Origin: Bacillota bacterium
Lineage (GTDB): Bacteria; Bacillota; Limnochordia; JAAZLZ01
Direction of reading: 5' to 3'
DNA length: 8,709 nucleotides
Assembly: GCA_012799075.1 (NCBI GenBank)
Contig: JAAZLZ010000065.1
Coordinates: 1-8,709, forward strand
The translations under genes and the position numbers were made by a program. Positions 1-7,293 of the stretch are shown here, one piece after another; position 1 is the stretch's first letter, and every line of letters starts with the position of its first letter. The notes beneath the pieces were generated by a model. The model had not been told where the DNA came from and did no database searches. It saw nothing but the letters and a program-made list of their open reading frames with translations.

Positions 1-2419
1 CCTCATCCAACAATCCCACGTCATCACTGTAAAATGATTCGTCTACATAGAAGATCTCAATGTCGCCCCGGATGCTATGGAGGGCTCCTTTACGGTTTAG
101 CGCTTCTAAGACGTATGGAAAACACCCAACGGAGTATTGCTGGGCCCGCGTCAGCAGCTCCCGGGGGTTGTCCCATGGCTCTAGTGCGCAAAGGTCGACG
201 ATAAGCTCCTTGCCTTCCAGACCATACGGTACGATAACACCCCGACTGGTTTGCTCGATCACCTTGAAGGATTCGGCAGCTGTCTGAAAGGCCTGTCGAA
301 GAAGCAGAGGCGGAGCTTGTCGGTACTGCCTTTTGTAAGCCTCAACTGATATGTCATTGGTGGAAAGCAGGCGAAACAGGGAATCGTGGCGGCCAGCCGG
401 CGAGTTTTTGTTCAACGGATAATTCATTTCGTTTTGCCGCTGATAAAAATAGTAACGATAGTAGCAGTCCATGGTCCTAGGGCTGAGCAGGTCGTTGTCA
501 AAATCGGAGGGAGATGCCCGGAACTCACCAAGTATCCGCTGGGCGATCTCTTTACCCATGCGAATATCCGGGAGGCGACTTAGGTTTTCCCCCGCCAACT
601 CGAAAACGAAGACATCGCCAAGGGCCTTCCTGCCATGACGATTACACCGGCCCGCAGCCTGCTGAATCGAGTCTAGCCCAGCCAGCGCCCGAAACACCAC
701 ATCAAAATCCAGGTCTACTCCGGCCTCAACTAACTGGGTGCTAATACAAATGATTGGTTCCTCTCTTAGTCTGCTGTTTATCTCCCCGAGCACATTTAGA
801 CGATGGGCGGGGCACATACTGGTGCTCAGATGCCGGATCGGCGCAATATTCCTTTCGGCAAGCTTCTGGTAAACCAGCAAAGCATCCCGCTTTGTATTGA
901 GGATGGCCAATACTGACTTATTCTGCTGCCATTGTTTGACAACTTCCATTGCCAGTTCTTCATGGCTCCAAGGCCGCGAATCGGTACAATCATGCAGATG
1001 CACCCGTTTGAACTGGGCAAACATGTTTTTCACATCCGGGGTTATTTCGGCATCCGAGTTGTCGGGCAGGGCTCTAGATCGTGGTTCGATGGTGTGGAGC
1101 AGTGGTTGCGTGGCGGTGCAAAGCACCACGGTTGAACCGCAATGGCTGACAAGATATCGCACCGCCAGATTGAACATATGTATGCAACGGATTGGCAGCG
1201 TTTGAATCTCATCAAAGATAATCACCGCCTTGGCCATCTGGTGCATGCGTCGCACCTTGCTGGTGCCGGAGCCAAATAATGCTTCTAAGAACTGCACCAT
1301 GGTGGTCAACACTATCGGCGCGTCCCAATTCTGGGTGTAGAGCACCTGCTCCGGCGAACTTTGCCGGTCGGGCTCTAGATTAGAGTGGTGCTCCAGCACC
1401 ATTCCTTGACAATCAGGGTGTGCTTCAATAATGCTCCTTATGGTGCTGGCGTTCTGGTCAATGATCGAGGTGTACGGAATAACATAAAGAATGCGTTCTA
1501 AGCCATGGCGCCTGGCATGATGCAAGGCAAAGCGCAGACTTGCGAGGGTTTTGCCCCCTCCCGTCGGCACTGTCAAGCGGTAAATCCCCTGACGGCTGCG
1601 GGATGTTTCCAGGCAGCGCCGGGAGACATCCTGTCTAAACTCATCGATGCGATTTCGGCAAGGGAATGTCCTTAGATGGTCTTCCAAGGCCTGTATCATG
1701 GCATTCCAAGAATGATACGCTCCATCTCGCCTCAGTGCTTGCTTGTCAGGATCTTGAAAATCGATGGTATCGATGCGGTCGCCGTCAATCAGGGCAGAAA
1801 ACAAGAACCGTGTTAGTAGGCCGGCCTTAAAGGCCATCTCACTTAGACCATCACCGGGCTCCCGCAGGGAGCGGATGGAATCAGCTAGTAGGGCCTCGAT
1901 GCTGCCCCTTTGCACCAATCGACCAACGCGCTCCAGGTAATCCAACGGTGCATTACTGAGGGATTCATTCATCCGTGTTTGCGATTCATTCTTGTCCAGG
2001 CGCCGTTCAAAGCCATCTTGACCATCGATGGTGAGGCAATCAATGAGACCCGAGTGATGGGATACTGCGATCAAGGGGATTAGCTGATGGGAGATCCTCG
2101 CTTTTGGATCCTGCAAGATCAGTGACCGCACCCAGGCACCGCCAGCCGTCGAATGATCAACTGATCGTTTAATATCCCTAGGGCTAGATCCGGCTCTTAA
2201 GGGCAATCCCACTGCTTGGCGAATGTAATCATCGAAGTCAGAGCTAGCCTTGCCAAGATCATGGACCAAGCCCAGCAATTCACCCACAGGCCCAAGGCCA
2301 ACCTTGTCTGCAATCCTAGCTGTACGTCGGCCTACGTTTGCCAGGTGAGACCAAACATCCTGGATGGCACCATCGCCAGGTCGGTAATGGGCAACAAACT
2401 CATTTATCTGATTAGTCAT
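1..2419 (-). CDS. cas3: CRISPR-associated helicase/nuclease Cas3 (HD + SF2 helicase), 3' end cut by window edge
   Basis: Reading the minus strand from the ATG at 2419 gives 806 codons without a stop, running off the left edge. Cas3 is recruited by Cascade and unwinds and degrades target DNA. An N-terminal HD nuclease is visible: H25, H53-D54 in GLVHDLGKA, H89 and H121-H122 in SHHSGL, with a later conserved-looking D212. The SF2 helicase follows: Walker A VPTGGGKT at 284-291, DEIQ box at 403-406 in place of the more familiar DEAQ/DEAH, CTATQP at 434-439, and motif VI QQAAGRCNRHGR at 586-597. All catalytic residues I can place are intact, so it looks functional. The segments EHHSNL, NWDAPIVLTTMVQF and DEIQTLP resemble type I-C Cas3 as I remember the family; the subtype is an inference. 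In I-C loci cas3 is usually first, followed by cas5-cas8c-cas7, which would lie left of the window. The SD is GGAGGG at 2424-2429, 4 nt from the start. Confidence 0.95.
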   Translation of the reverse strand, partial: MTNQINEFVAHYRPGDGAIQDVWSHLANVGRRTARIADKVGLGPVGELLGLVHDLGKASSDFDDYIRQAVGLPLRAGSSPRDIKRSVDHSTAGGAWVRSLILQDPKARISHQLIPLIAVSHHSGLIDCLTIDGQDGFERRLDKNESQTRMNESLSNAPLDYLERVGRLVQRGSIEALLADSIRSLREPGDGLSEMAFKAGLLTRFLFSALIDGDRIDTIDFQDPDKQALRRDGAYHSWNAMIQALEDHLRTFPCRNRIDEFRQDVSRRCLETSRSRQGIYRLTVPTGGGKTLASLRFALHHARRHGLERILYVIPYTSIIDQNASTIRSIIEAHPDCQGMVLEHHSNLEPDRQSSPEQVLYTQNWDAPIVLTTMVQFLEALFGSGTSKVRRMHQMAKAVIIFDEIQTLPIRCIHMFNLAVRYLVSHCGSTVVLCTATQPLLHTIEPRSRALPDNSDAEITPDVKNMFAQFKRVHLHDCTDSRPWSHEELAMEVVKQWQQNKSVLAILNTKRDALLVYQKLAERNIAPIRHLSTSMCPAHRLNVLGEINSRLREEPIICISTQLVEAGVDLDFDVVFRALAGLDSIQQAAGRCNRHGRKALGDVFVFELAGENLSRLPDIRMGKEIAQRILGEFRASPSDFDNDLLSPRTMDCYYRYYFYQRQNEMNYPLNKNSPAGRHDSLFRLLSTNDISVEAYKRQYRQAPPLLLRQAFQTAAESFKVIEQTSRGVIVPYGLEGKELIVDLCALEPWDNPRELLTRAQQYSVGCFPYVLEALNRKGALHSIRGDIEIFYVDESFYSDDVGLLDE

Positions 2420-2423
2420 TCGA

Positions 2424-2440
2424 CCCTCCCCATCCGGAGG
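2424..2440 (-). promoter_or_regulatory. cas3 ribosome binding site inside a short leader hairpin
   Basis: On the cas3 strand the leader reads CCUCC (2440-2436), a six-base loop GGAUGG, then GGAGG (2429-2425). The 5-bp all-match stem pairs the Shine-Dalgarno with an upstream anti-SD copy, and the ATG follows 4 nt after the GGAGGG. The hairpin could reduce cas3 translation unless opened. The pairing is seen directly; the regulatory role is inference. Confidence 0.45.
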
Positions 2441-2453
2441 CCCAATTTATGTA

Positions 2454-2483
2454 ATTGTATCATAAATATTGGTCATGTCACAA
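2454..2483 (-). promoter_or_regulatory. Probable cas3 promoter
   Basis: On the minus strand there is a -35-like TTGTGA (2483-2478), an 18-base spacer and a -10 TACAAT (2459-2454) preceded by TG one base upstream, giving an extended -10. Transcription would begin near 2447, leaving a leader of about 28 nt before the cas3 ATG. The -10 sits at the centre of an inverted repeat with 7-bp perfect arms, 2445-2451 (ATTTATG) and 2461-2467 (CATAAAT). This suggests a repressor operator, though AT-rich promoter DNA can form such repeats by chance. Confidence 0.5.
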
Positions 2484-2568
2484 ACACGTTCAATTCTTTG
2501 CCTATGAAAAGTCACACAAGACCAACCCAACCCTGGGAAATCCTCGGTAATACGTCATTCCCATGGCA

Positions 2569-3129
2569 TCATTCGATATTCATCTTGCTGACCAATGCTG
2601 GCAGTTTTCTGGACTTCCGAGTGCGGTGGAAAAGCACCCCCAGCCAGGTAGGGCCTTCCTCCAGGGCCGCAGGGTGAAAGCCCCAAGGATGGGCTATGGA
2701 CATGAGCTCCGAGGCAGAAAGGGCGTTTAAACTGCCCGCTTCTCCTTTCTTGCGGACTTCAAGGCAAAGAAAGCCCCCTTCTTTGAGGTTTCGCCGGCAA
2801 AGGGCCAGAAGGGAGCCTTGTTTCATTGGCGGGAGGATGTTGAGTACATAGGTGCAAAGGACAAGGTCCATTTGAAGCCGGGTGCGTTGCAGGAGTCTTG
2901 TATCAAGCAAAGGGACAAGGCCTGGCTGGGGGCCCAAGCGGGCAAGCTGGGCCGGCAGCTCGGCGGCCCAAAGGGAAAAGCCCAGCTCAGCCAGGTATAG
3001 GCTGTTGCGGAGGTTGCCCGCACCAAGATCGAGTATCCGCTGGATGCCCCACCTGGGGAAGTTGTTGACCCATCGGGCAACGAGGGGAGATGGTCGATGG
3101 ACGGCGGGACCTATCTGCACCCGGGGCAA
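2569..3129 (-). CDS. Class I SAM-dependent methyltransferase, substrate unknown
   Basis: This 186-residue protein has a Rossmann-type methyltransferase core. Motif I is ILDLGAGNLRNSLYLAELG at 32-50, a strand-2 acid is E57, the post-I/motif IV region DLVLCTYVLNILPP is at 88-101, and LKEGGFLCLEVR is at 115-126. It has no membrane segment or signal peptide, so it should be cytosolic. The start is a TTG: it lies 7 nt after a strong GGAGG (3137-3141), and no better start with an SD is visible. It is the last gene of the cobalamin operon, 39 nt after cobC, so it is probably co-transcribed. It is not a recognisable corrin-ring methyltransferase (CbiL/CobI, CbiH, CbiF types are larger and have a different fold). 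Target could be a small molecule, RNA or protein; the sequence does not decide. Confidence 0.8.
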   Translation of the reverse strand: MPRVQIGPAVHRPSPLVARWVNNFPRWGIQRILDLGAGNLRNSLYLAELGFSLWAAELPAQLARLGPQPGLVPLLDTRLLQRTRLQMDLVLCTYVLNILPPMKQGSLLALCRRNLKEGGFLCLEVRKKGEAGSLNALSASELMSIAHPWGFHPAALEEGPTWLGVLFHRTRKSRKLPALVSKMNIE

Positions 3130-3168
3130 AGGATCACCTCCGGGTTTAAGTTGCCCCTTTATGGGGGA

Positions 3169-3810
3169 CTACTTCCAGCGAAAGTAGGCAAATTCCGTTT
3201 GGTCTTGATGACAAGTATCATTGAGCAGCGATAACACGGGGGTTTGGCCGTAGTAGTCCACGATGCTCAGGCATGCATTGTCAACGCGAATGCGCAAGAT
3301 GGCATCATCCCCCAGCTCAAGGACATGGGCGAGGAAGGCCAGGATGCAGCCCCCATGGGTGACGATGGCTGCCTCTTCCCCCCGGTGGCTGGCGTGGATC
3401 CTTTCCAGGGCCCTTGTGACCCTCATTTGCAGATGGGCAAAGTCTTCCGCACCGGGTATCCGGGTTCTTAAGGGATCCTCCAGCCATTGTTTGGCCTCTT
3501 CGGGGAAGCGCTCCTCGATCTCGGCGAAGGTGAAGCCCTCCCAGGAGCCAAAGTCCCGCTCTCTAAGATCCGGTTCCACTTGCACCGGCAGCTCGTGGTG
3601 CGCGGCGATGATCTGGGCCGTTGCCTGGGCCCGCTTCAGGTTGCTGGCGTAAATCGCGGTGAAAGGGGTTTTCTCTAAACGATGGGCTAGGGCCTGGGCC
3701 TGATCTTTACCCAGGGTGCTTAGCTCCACATCCAAGCGGCCCTGGTAGCGGCCCTCCCGGTTGAAATCCGTCTCCCCATGGCGGATAAGATAGAGTCTTG
3801 TTCGGCTCAT
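3169..3810 (-). CDS. cobC: Histidine phosphatase family protein, probable alpha-ribazole/adenosylcobalamin phosphatase
   Basis: The 213-residue product belongs to the phosphoglycerate-mutase-like histidine phosphatases. The catalytic set is visible: R10-H11-G12 in LIRHGET, R60 in SNLKRA, E84 in LRERDFGSWEG and H152 in VTHGG. In the cobalamin pathway this enzyme removes the phosphate from alpha-ribazole-5'-phosphate or from adenosylcobalamin-5'-phosphate made by CobS. The specific role rests on its position, since the fold alone does not separate CobC from other phosphatases. Its ATG overlaps the cobD stop as ATGA (3807-3810), so the two are probably translationally coupled, and a GGAGG lies 6 nt upstream within the end of cobD. 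Length is normal for the family. Confidence 0.88.
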   Translation of the reverse strand: MSRTRLYLIRHGETDFNREGRYQGRLDVELSTLGKDQAQALAHRLEKTPFTAIYASNLKRAQATAQIIAAHHELPVQVEPDLRERDFGSWEGFTFAEIEERFPEEAKQWLEDPLRTRIPGAEDFAHLQMRVTRALERIHASHRGEEAAIVTHGGCILAFLAHVLELGDDAILRIRVDNACLSIVDYYGQTPVLSLLNDTCHQDQTEFAYFRWK

Positions 3811-4865
3811 CTGATACCTCCTAACAGATCGGCCAGCTCCGCCAACAGACGCTCGTTTTCCTTCTGGGTGCGGACGGCGACCCGGATGTGCCGATCGCCT
3901 TCGAGGCCTTGGAAGCTGGCGCAGTTTCTAATGAGAATCCCCCGACGGCCCATGGCATCGGTAAGAGTAGTGCCGGTCCAGTCGGGATCATCAATGGCAA
4001 CAAAAATGAAGTTGGCGGCGGAAGGATAGGGCCTAAGTCCTTTCTGGGCGAGGAGACCCTGATAGAGGAATTCCCGCTGCCGGGACGTCGCTTGCCTTGT
4101 CCGCTCCCGAAAGGATTCATCCTGCAGGGCGGTGCGTCCCGCCAGCTCGGCCAGAAAGTTTACACTCCAGGGCGGCTGAAGCTGACCTAAGGCCTGGATC
4201 AGGCCCGGGGGGGCGACTAGGCAGCCTAAACGCAGACCCGGGATGGCAAAGAGTTTGGTGAGGGAATAGACGACGATCAGTCGTTCGAAGTCCCCAACCA
4301 AGGGGGCTGCGCTTGCGGCCCGGCCCTCCGGGGTAAAATCGATGAAAGCTTCATCCACAACCAGCCATGCTCCCTGCTTTTCGGCCTTCCGAGCCAATTG
4401 GAGGACTTGGTCCTTCGGTGTGAACCGCCCGGTTGGATTATTGGGATTGCAGAGGAAGAGCATGTCCCCCTGTCTTAAATGGTCAAAGTCGGGACAGTAA
4501 CGGACAGGAACTTTACTGGCCTTGGCAGCCGCAGCATATTCCGAAAAGGTGGGGGTGGAAACGAGGACCTGGCGAATGCCCTCCAGCCGGGGAAGGAGAT
4601 AAATCAACTCCGCACCCCCGTTGCCCGGGAGAATGCAAGGGGGATCCACCTCCAAGAAGGCGCCCAGGTCCGCCTTCAGCCCTTCCAGATGGGGGTCGGG
4701 ATAATGGACCACATCCTTTAGGTTCTCAGCCAGGACCCTTAGGACCTGGGGAGGCGGACCTAAAAGATTGATATTTGCGCTAAAGTCGATGAATTCCCGG
4801 GAACCGTACAGGGCGGCCGCCCGGCGAAGGTCACCGCCATGAAGGGGCGCCATACTCCTGCCCAT
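3807..4865 (-). CDS. cobD: L-threonine-O-3-phosphate decarboxylase (PLP-dependent, aminotransferase fold)
   Basis: CobD decarboxylates L-threonine-O-3-phosphate to (R)-1-amino-2-propanol-O-2-phosphate, the linker between the corrin ring and the nucleotide loop. The 352-residue protein shows the family opening HGGDLRRA at 9-16 and DFSANINLLGPP at 27-38, PNNPTG at 141-146, D171 in VVDEAF for the pyridoxal nitrogen, the Schiff-base lysine K204 in SLTKLFAIPGLRLG, and HIRVAVR at 326-332 for the carboxylate or phosphate. A histidinol-phosphate aminotransferase (HisC) is the main alternative, but the N-terminal signature and the adjacent threonine kinase favour CobD. The start at 4865 follows a GGAGGTGA with 9 nt spacing from GGAGG; the ATG four codons later has an SD-like AGGAG only 1 nt away. 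The gene overlaps pduX by 35 nt. Confidence 0.93.
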   Translation of the reverse strand: MGRSMAPLHGGDLRRAAALYGSREFIDFSANINLLGPPPQVLRVLAENLKDVVHYPDPHLEGLKADLGAFLEVDPPCILPGNGGAELIYLLPRLEGIRQVLVSTPTFSEYAAAAKASKVPVRYCPDFDHLRQGDMLFLCNPNNPTGRFTPKDQVLQLARKAEKQGAWLVVDEAFIDFTPEGRAASAAPLVGDFERLIVVYSLTKLFAIPGLRLGCLVAPPGLIQALGQLQPPWSVNFLAELAGRTALQDESFRERTRQATSRQREFLYQGLLAQKGLRPYPSAANFIFVAIDDPDWTGTTLTDAMGRRGILIRNCASFQGLEGDRHIRVAVRTQKENERLLAELADLLGGIR

Positions 4866-5769
4866 TCCGGTTCACCTCCAGGGATCCTTGCCAACTGATG
4901 CCGCCCCCGACCATGGCCGTATGGTAGAGGAAGGTCAACTGGGGAAACTCCCGTTTCATGGACTCAACCGCCCTGTCCACCTGATATTTCTCCATCGGGG
5001 CGAAAAGCAGGCCCAGAACGGTTCCGCTATGGGCAATACACAGGCCCAGGGCGCCCAACTGGCGGACCCCAAAACCGATGATTTCCTCCAGGTCGCGTTT
5101 GGGAAGGAGCTTTTGATTGGCAAGGGCGCTCATCGTCGCGCCCCGGGCAATCATCTCCGGTCGGCCCTCTTGGATTCCCTGCCGGACGAAGGCCAGGGCC
5201 GTTCGCACTAGGCCTTCCTTGGCCAGGTTAAGCCGGGCCAGATCGTCGCGCCCGTTGAAGTCTAGGGTATCAACCTCGCCCCCGGCGTCAAAGACCAACA
5301 GCTCCATCGGGGGAGGCGACCCTAAGGATTCCTGCCATGTACCCCGCCGGTGGTCAAAACAAGCCAGCCCCGGAAACATGAGGCCGTCGGTGGGCTCCAC
5401 CTGAAGGGCCAGGGAGGCCAGCTCGCTAGGGGTGAAGTCCCTGCCCAGCAAGCGTCCCAAAGCCACAATCCCCGCGGCAATGTCCGCGGTGCTGCTGGCC
5501 AGGCCCTTCCCCCGGACGAGTTCACTGGCCACCTGCACCCTAAGGCCAAGGTCCAAAGGGGCGCCTAGAAGGTCCAAGGTCCTTTGCAGGGCTTCCCGCA
5601 GCTTGGAACAGTCCGCCGGCACATCCAGGGTCGAACCGAAAGCTTCCACACTGACCCGCGAGTAGCGGGCAATGGGACATGTAATCAGGAAGTCCCGTCC
5701 GTCGATCACTCCCTGCACCAGCTCGCCGCAAGCGCCGGGAGACAAGGCGACCACTCCGGATACGACCAT
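4831..5769 (-). CDS. pduX: L-threonine kinase, GHMP kinase family
   Basis: PduX phosphorylates L-threonine with ATP to give L-threonine-O-3-phosphate, the substrate of CobD. The 312-residue protein carries the GHMP hallmarks: SPGACGELVQG at 10-20, the ATP-binding loop GKGLASSTAD at 87-96, EPTDGLMFPG at 125-134, AHSGTVLGLLF at 246-256 and a glycine run at 288-290. Length fits the family. It is cytosolic. The ATG at 5769 directly abuts the cobS stop with no spacer, and its SD (AGGAGGTGG) lies within the last codons of cobS. The reading frame continues 35 nt into cobD, which points to coupled translation. Linkage to cobD on the same transcript is the best support for the specific substrate. Confidence 0.93.
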   Translation of the reverse strand: MVVSGVVALSPGACGELVQGVIDGRDFLITCPIARYSRVSVEAFGSTLDVPADCSKLREALQRTLDLLGAPLDLGLRVQVASELVRGKGLASSTADIAAGIVALGRLLGRDFTPSELASLALQVEPTDGLMFPGLACFDHRRGTWQESLGSPPPMELLVFDAGGEVDTLDFNGRDDLARLNLAKEGLVRTALAFVRQGIQEGRPEMIARGATMSALANQKLLPKRDLEEIIGFGVRQLGALGLCIAHSGTVLGLLFAPMEKYQVDRAVESMKREFPQLTFLYHTAMVGGGISWQGSLEVNRNGQEYGAPSWR

Positions 5770-6513
5770 TTAGATCCACCTCCTGATGGCAACTAGACTA
5801 AGGAGCACTCCAATTTCCAATAGTTCGCCGGCTGCTCCGCAGGTATCGCCGCTGACCCCGCCGAACCGACGGGCCAGCCATCCTGCGATGGCTGCGCCGG
5901 AGAGAAGCCAAAGGGCAAACAGCCCCAATCCCATCGTGCCCCAGATGATAAGCAGGGCCAAGGCAGCGGACAAGCTGGCCCAAAATAGTTCCCTAAGCCC
6001 CACACCCTCGGTGAAGACTTTTGCCAATCCCCCATCGGCCCAGGCATAAGGATGCCGGGCGACACTGTAAACCATCACCCACCGGCCCATTAGGGGCGTG
6101 CTGAGGAGGGCCGGAAGCATCAAGGATGGATCCAGACTGGCAAGGAGAACATATCTTAACAGCAAAGCCCCGACGCCCGCGGTGACTCCATGGGCTCCCA
6201 TCCGACTGTCCTTCATGATGGGCCTCATCCCCGCCAGGTCCCGGCCGCTAAAAAGGCCGTCGGCCGTGTCCATCAGCCCGTCTAGGTGCAAATTGCCCGT
6301 CAGCAAGATGAGGCTTAAGGTCAGGATCACAGCCAGGGGCTCCTGGGGCAGACACCAGGATAAAAGCAAGTATTCCAAGGACAGGATGAGCCCCAGCAGA
6401 AGTCCCACCAAGGGATAATAGGCCATGGAACCGGCTAGATCCTCATCCGTTGGCTCCTTTGGGCCGCAGAAGGGAAGCCGGGTCAGAAACTGCACCGCCA
6501 AAGAAAAACGCAT
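5770..6513 (-). CDS. cobS: Adenosylcobinamide-GDP ribazoletransferase (cobalamin synthase)
   Basis: CobS is an integral membrane enzyme that joins adenosylcobinamide-GDP to alpha-ribazole or its phosphate, giving adenosylcobalamin (phosphate). From the start chosen here the protein is 247 residues, normal for the family, and rich in hydrophobic helices. Signature segments are FLTRLP at 9-14, GNLHLDGLMDTADGL at 73-87 (acidic residues expected to bind Mg2+), DSRMGAHG at 102-109 and FGGVSGDTCGAAGELLE at 217-233. The open frame extends upstream to 6627, but that part overlaps cobU in another frame and is not CobS-like. The ATG at 6513 gives the family-typical MRFSLAVQFLTRLP and has AGGGG 6 nt upstream. 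An ATG two codons earlier (6519) is an equal alternative. It starts about 11 nt after cobU and abuts pduX. Confidence 0.93.
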   Translation of the reverse strand: MRFSLAVQFLTRLPFCGPKEPTDEDLAGSMAYYPLVGLLLGLILSLEYLLLSWCLPQEPLAVILTLSLILLTGNLHLDGLMDTADGLFSGRDLAGMRPIMKDSRMGAHGVTAGVGALLLRYVLLASLDPSLMLPALLSTPLMGRWVMVYSVARHPYAWADGGLAKVFTEGVGLRELFWASLSAALALLIIWGTMGLGLFALWLLSGAAIAGWLARRFGGVSGDTCGAAGELLEIGVLLSLVAIRRWI

Positions 6514-6524
6514 CAACATCCCCT

Positions 6525-7079
6525 TCACCGCCCCCGGGATAAATCCTTCAAGTCCAACGGGATCCCAGCCACGACCAGGTATGCCTGCTGGGCGTAGGAA
6601 GCTAGGCACTGGTTGGCAAACCCGCACAGGTCCCGGTATTCCCGGCCCAAAGGATAGGCAGGCACAACACCCCAGCCCACCTCGTTGGAGACGACGATGA
6701 CCGTCGCCTTGGCCTTGGCGGCCACTTCGCCGAGGGCTGTCACCTCGAGGAGCATCTTCTGTTCGCGATGGTCAGCATCTAAGGCTTGCATTTCATCTTG
6801 CAGGAGCAAGTTCGACAGATAGACCGTAAGACAATCCACCAGGATGGCGCCCCGATCTTGCCGCTTGCTGATTTCATCGACCAAGCCCAGGGGGGCCTCA
6901 ACCGTTTCCCAGCTTTGGGGGCGTCTTGCCCGGTGGTGCTGGATGCGGCAAACCATTTCCTCATCGCCCCCCTGAGCCGTGGCAATATATGTTGCCGGGG
7001 GAGCATGCTGGGCCATGAGGCCTTCGGCGAAGGAGCTCTTCCCGCTTCTAGCCCCGCCGAGCACTAAGATCAGACTCAA
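6525..7079 (-). CDS. cobU: Adenosylcobinamide kinase / adenosylcobinamide-phosphate guanylyltransferase
   Basis: CobU phosphorylates adenosylcobinamide and then transfers GMP to make adenosylcobinamide-GDP, the substrate of CobS. The 184-residue protein has the P-loop GGARSGKS at 8-15, IQHHRARRPQSWETVE at 46-61 with the histidine pair expected to include the guanylylated residue, DCLTVYLSNLL at 82-92 and VSNEVGWGVVP at 130-140. The start is the TTG at 7079: a GGAGG at 7087-7091 lies 7 nt upstream and the protein then begins SLILVLGGARSGKS, as usual. An in-frame ATG at 7151 would add 24 unusual residues and has no SD. cobU is the first gene of the operon. The early leader may fold over the SD (see the hairpin at 7090-7134). 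Confidence 0.94.
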   Translation of the reverse strand: MSLILVLGGARSGKSSFAEGLMAQHAPPATYIATAQGGDEEMVCRIQHHRARRPQSWETVEAPLGLVDEISKRQDRGAILVDCLTVYLSNLLLQDEMQALDADHREQKMLLEVTALGEVAAKAKATVIVVSNEVGWGVVPAYPLGREYRDLCGFANQCLASYAQQAYLVVAGIPLDLKDLSRGR

Positions 7080-7293
7080 AGGACCACCTCCACCGAGGCT
7101 ATATTCCCCTTTCAGGCGCGGATCTCCTCGGTAGCCCCTTAGCAGATCCAAGTAAATTCTTGCTGAAAGATGGTGTATTTTAGCTAAGCTGATTCTAGGT
7201 CAGATAAGCCGCGAAATCTGCGGGTCCATCCAATATCCAACCCGTTGGTACGATATAGTGACCGCTGCCCCTAGGTTGGGGAAATGCTGGTGA
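7080..7293. other. Divergent intergenic region between cobU and the membrane-protein operon
   Basis: No gene is supported here. The minus-strand promoter of the cob operon should lie within it, but I see no convincing -35/-10 pair; TAAAAT or TAGAAT hexamers near 7170-7200 lack a matching -35. Small symmetric elements are present: CCAAC-CC-GTTGG at 7237-7248, and two mutually exclusive hairpins sharing bases, CCGC/GCGG (7209-7212 with 7220-7223) and CAGAT/ATCTG (7201-7205 with 7216-7220). No B12-box or other recognisable cobalamin riboswitch core was found on the minus strand. Confidence 0.5.
7090..7134 (-). promoter_or_regulatory. Possible cobU leader hairpin reaching into the SD
   Basis: On the cob strand CUACCGAGG (7134-7126) can pair with CCUCGGUGG (7098-7090), a 9-bp stem with one G-U pair around a 27-nt loop. 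The 3' arm takes up two bases of the cobU GGAGG (7087-7091), and the 5' arm itself contains GAGGAG. Folding could limit ribosome access to cobU. It assumes transcription starts upstream of 7134, which is not shown. Confidence 0.35.

Noticed and set aside
2216..2677. 153-residue plus-strand open frame
   Set aside because: It lies antisense to the start of cas3 and the end of the methyltransferase, both well supported, and has no domain-like sequence.
3141..3168. CCCC/GGGG stem between cobC and the methyltransferase as a terminator
   Set aside because: The stem is only four pairs and has no T-run after it on the minus strand.
6514..6627. N-terminal extension of cobS to 6627
   Set aside because: The added residues overlap cobU in another frame and look unlike CobS, which normally begins close to the FLTRLP segment.
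7080..7151. ATG start at 7151 for cobU
   Set aside because: It has no SD and adds 24 residues not seen in CobU; the TTG at 7079 has a strong SD and puts the P-loop at the usual place.
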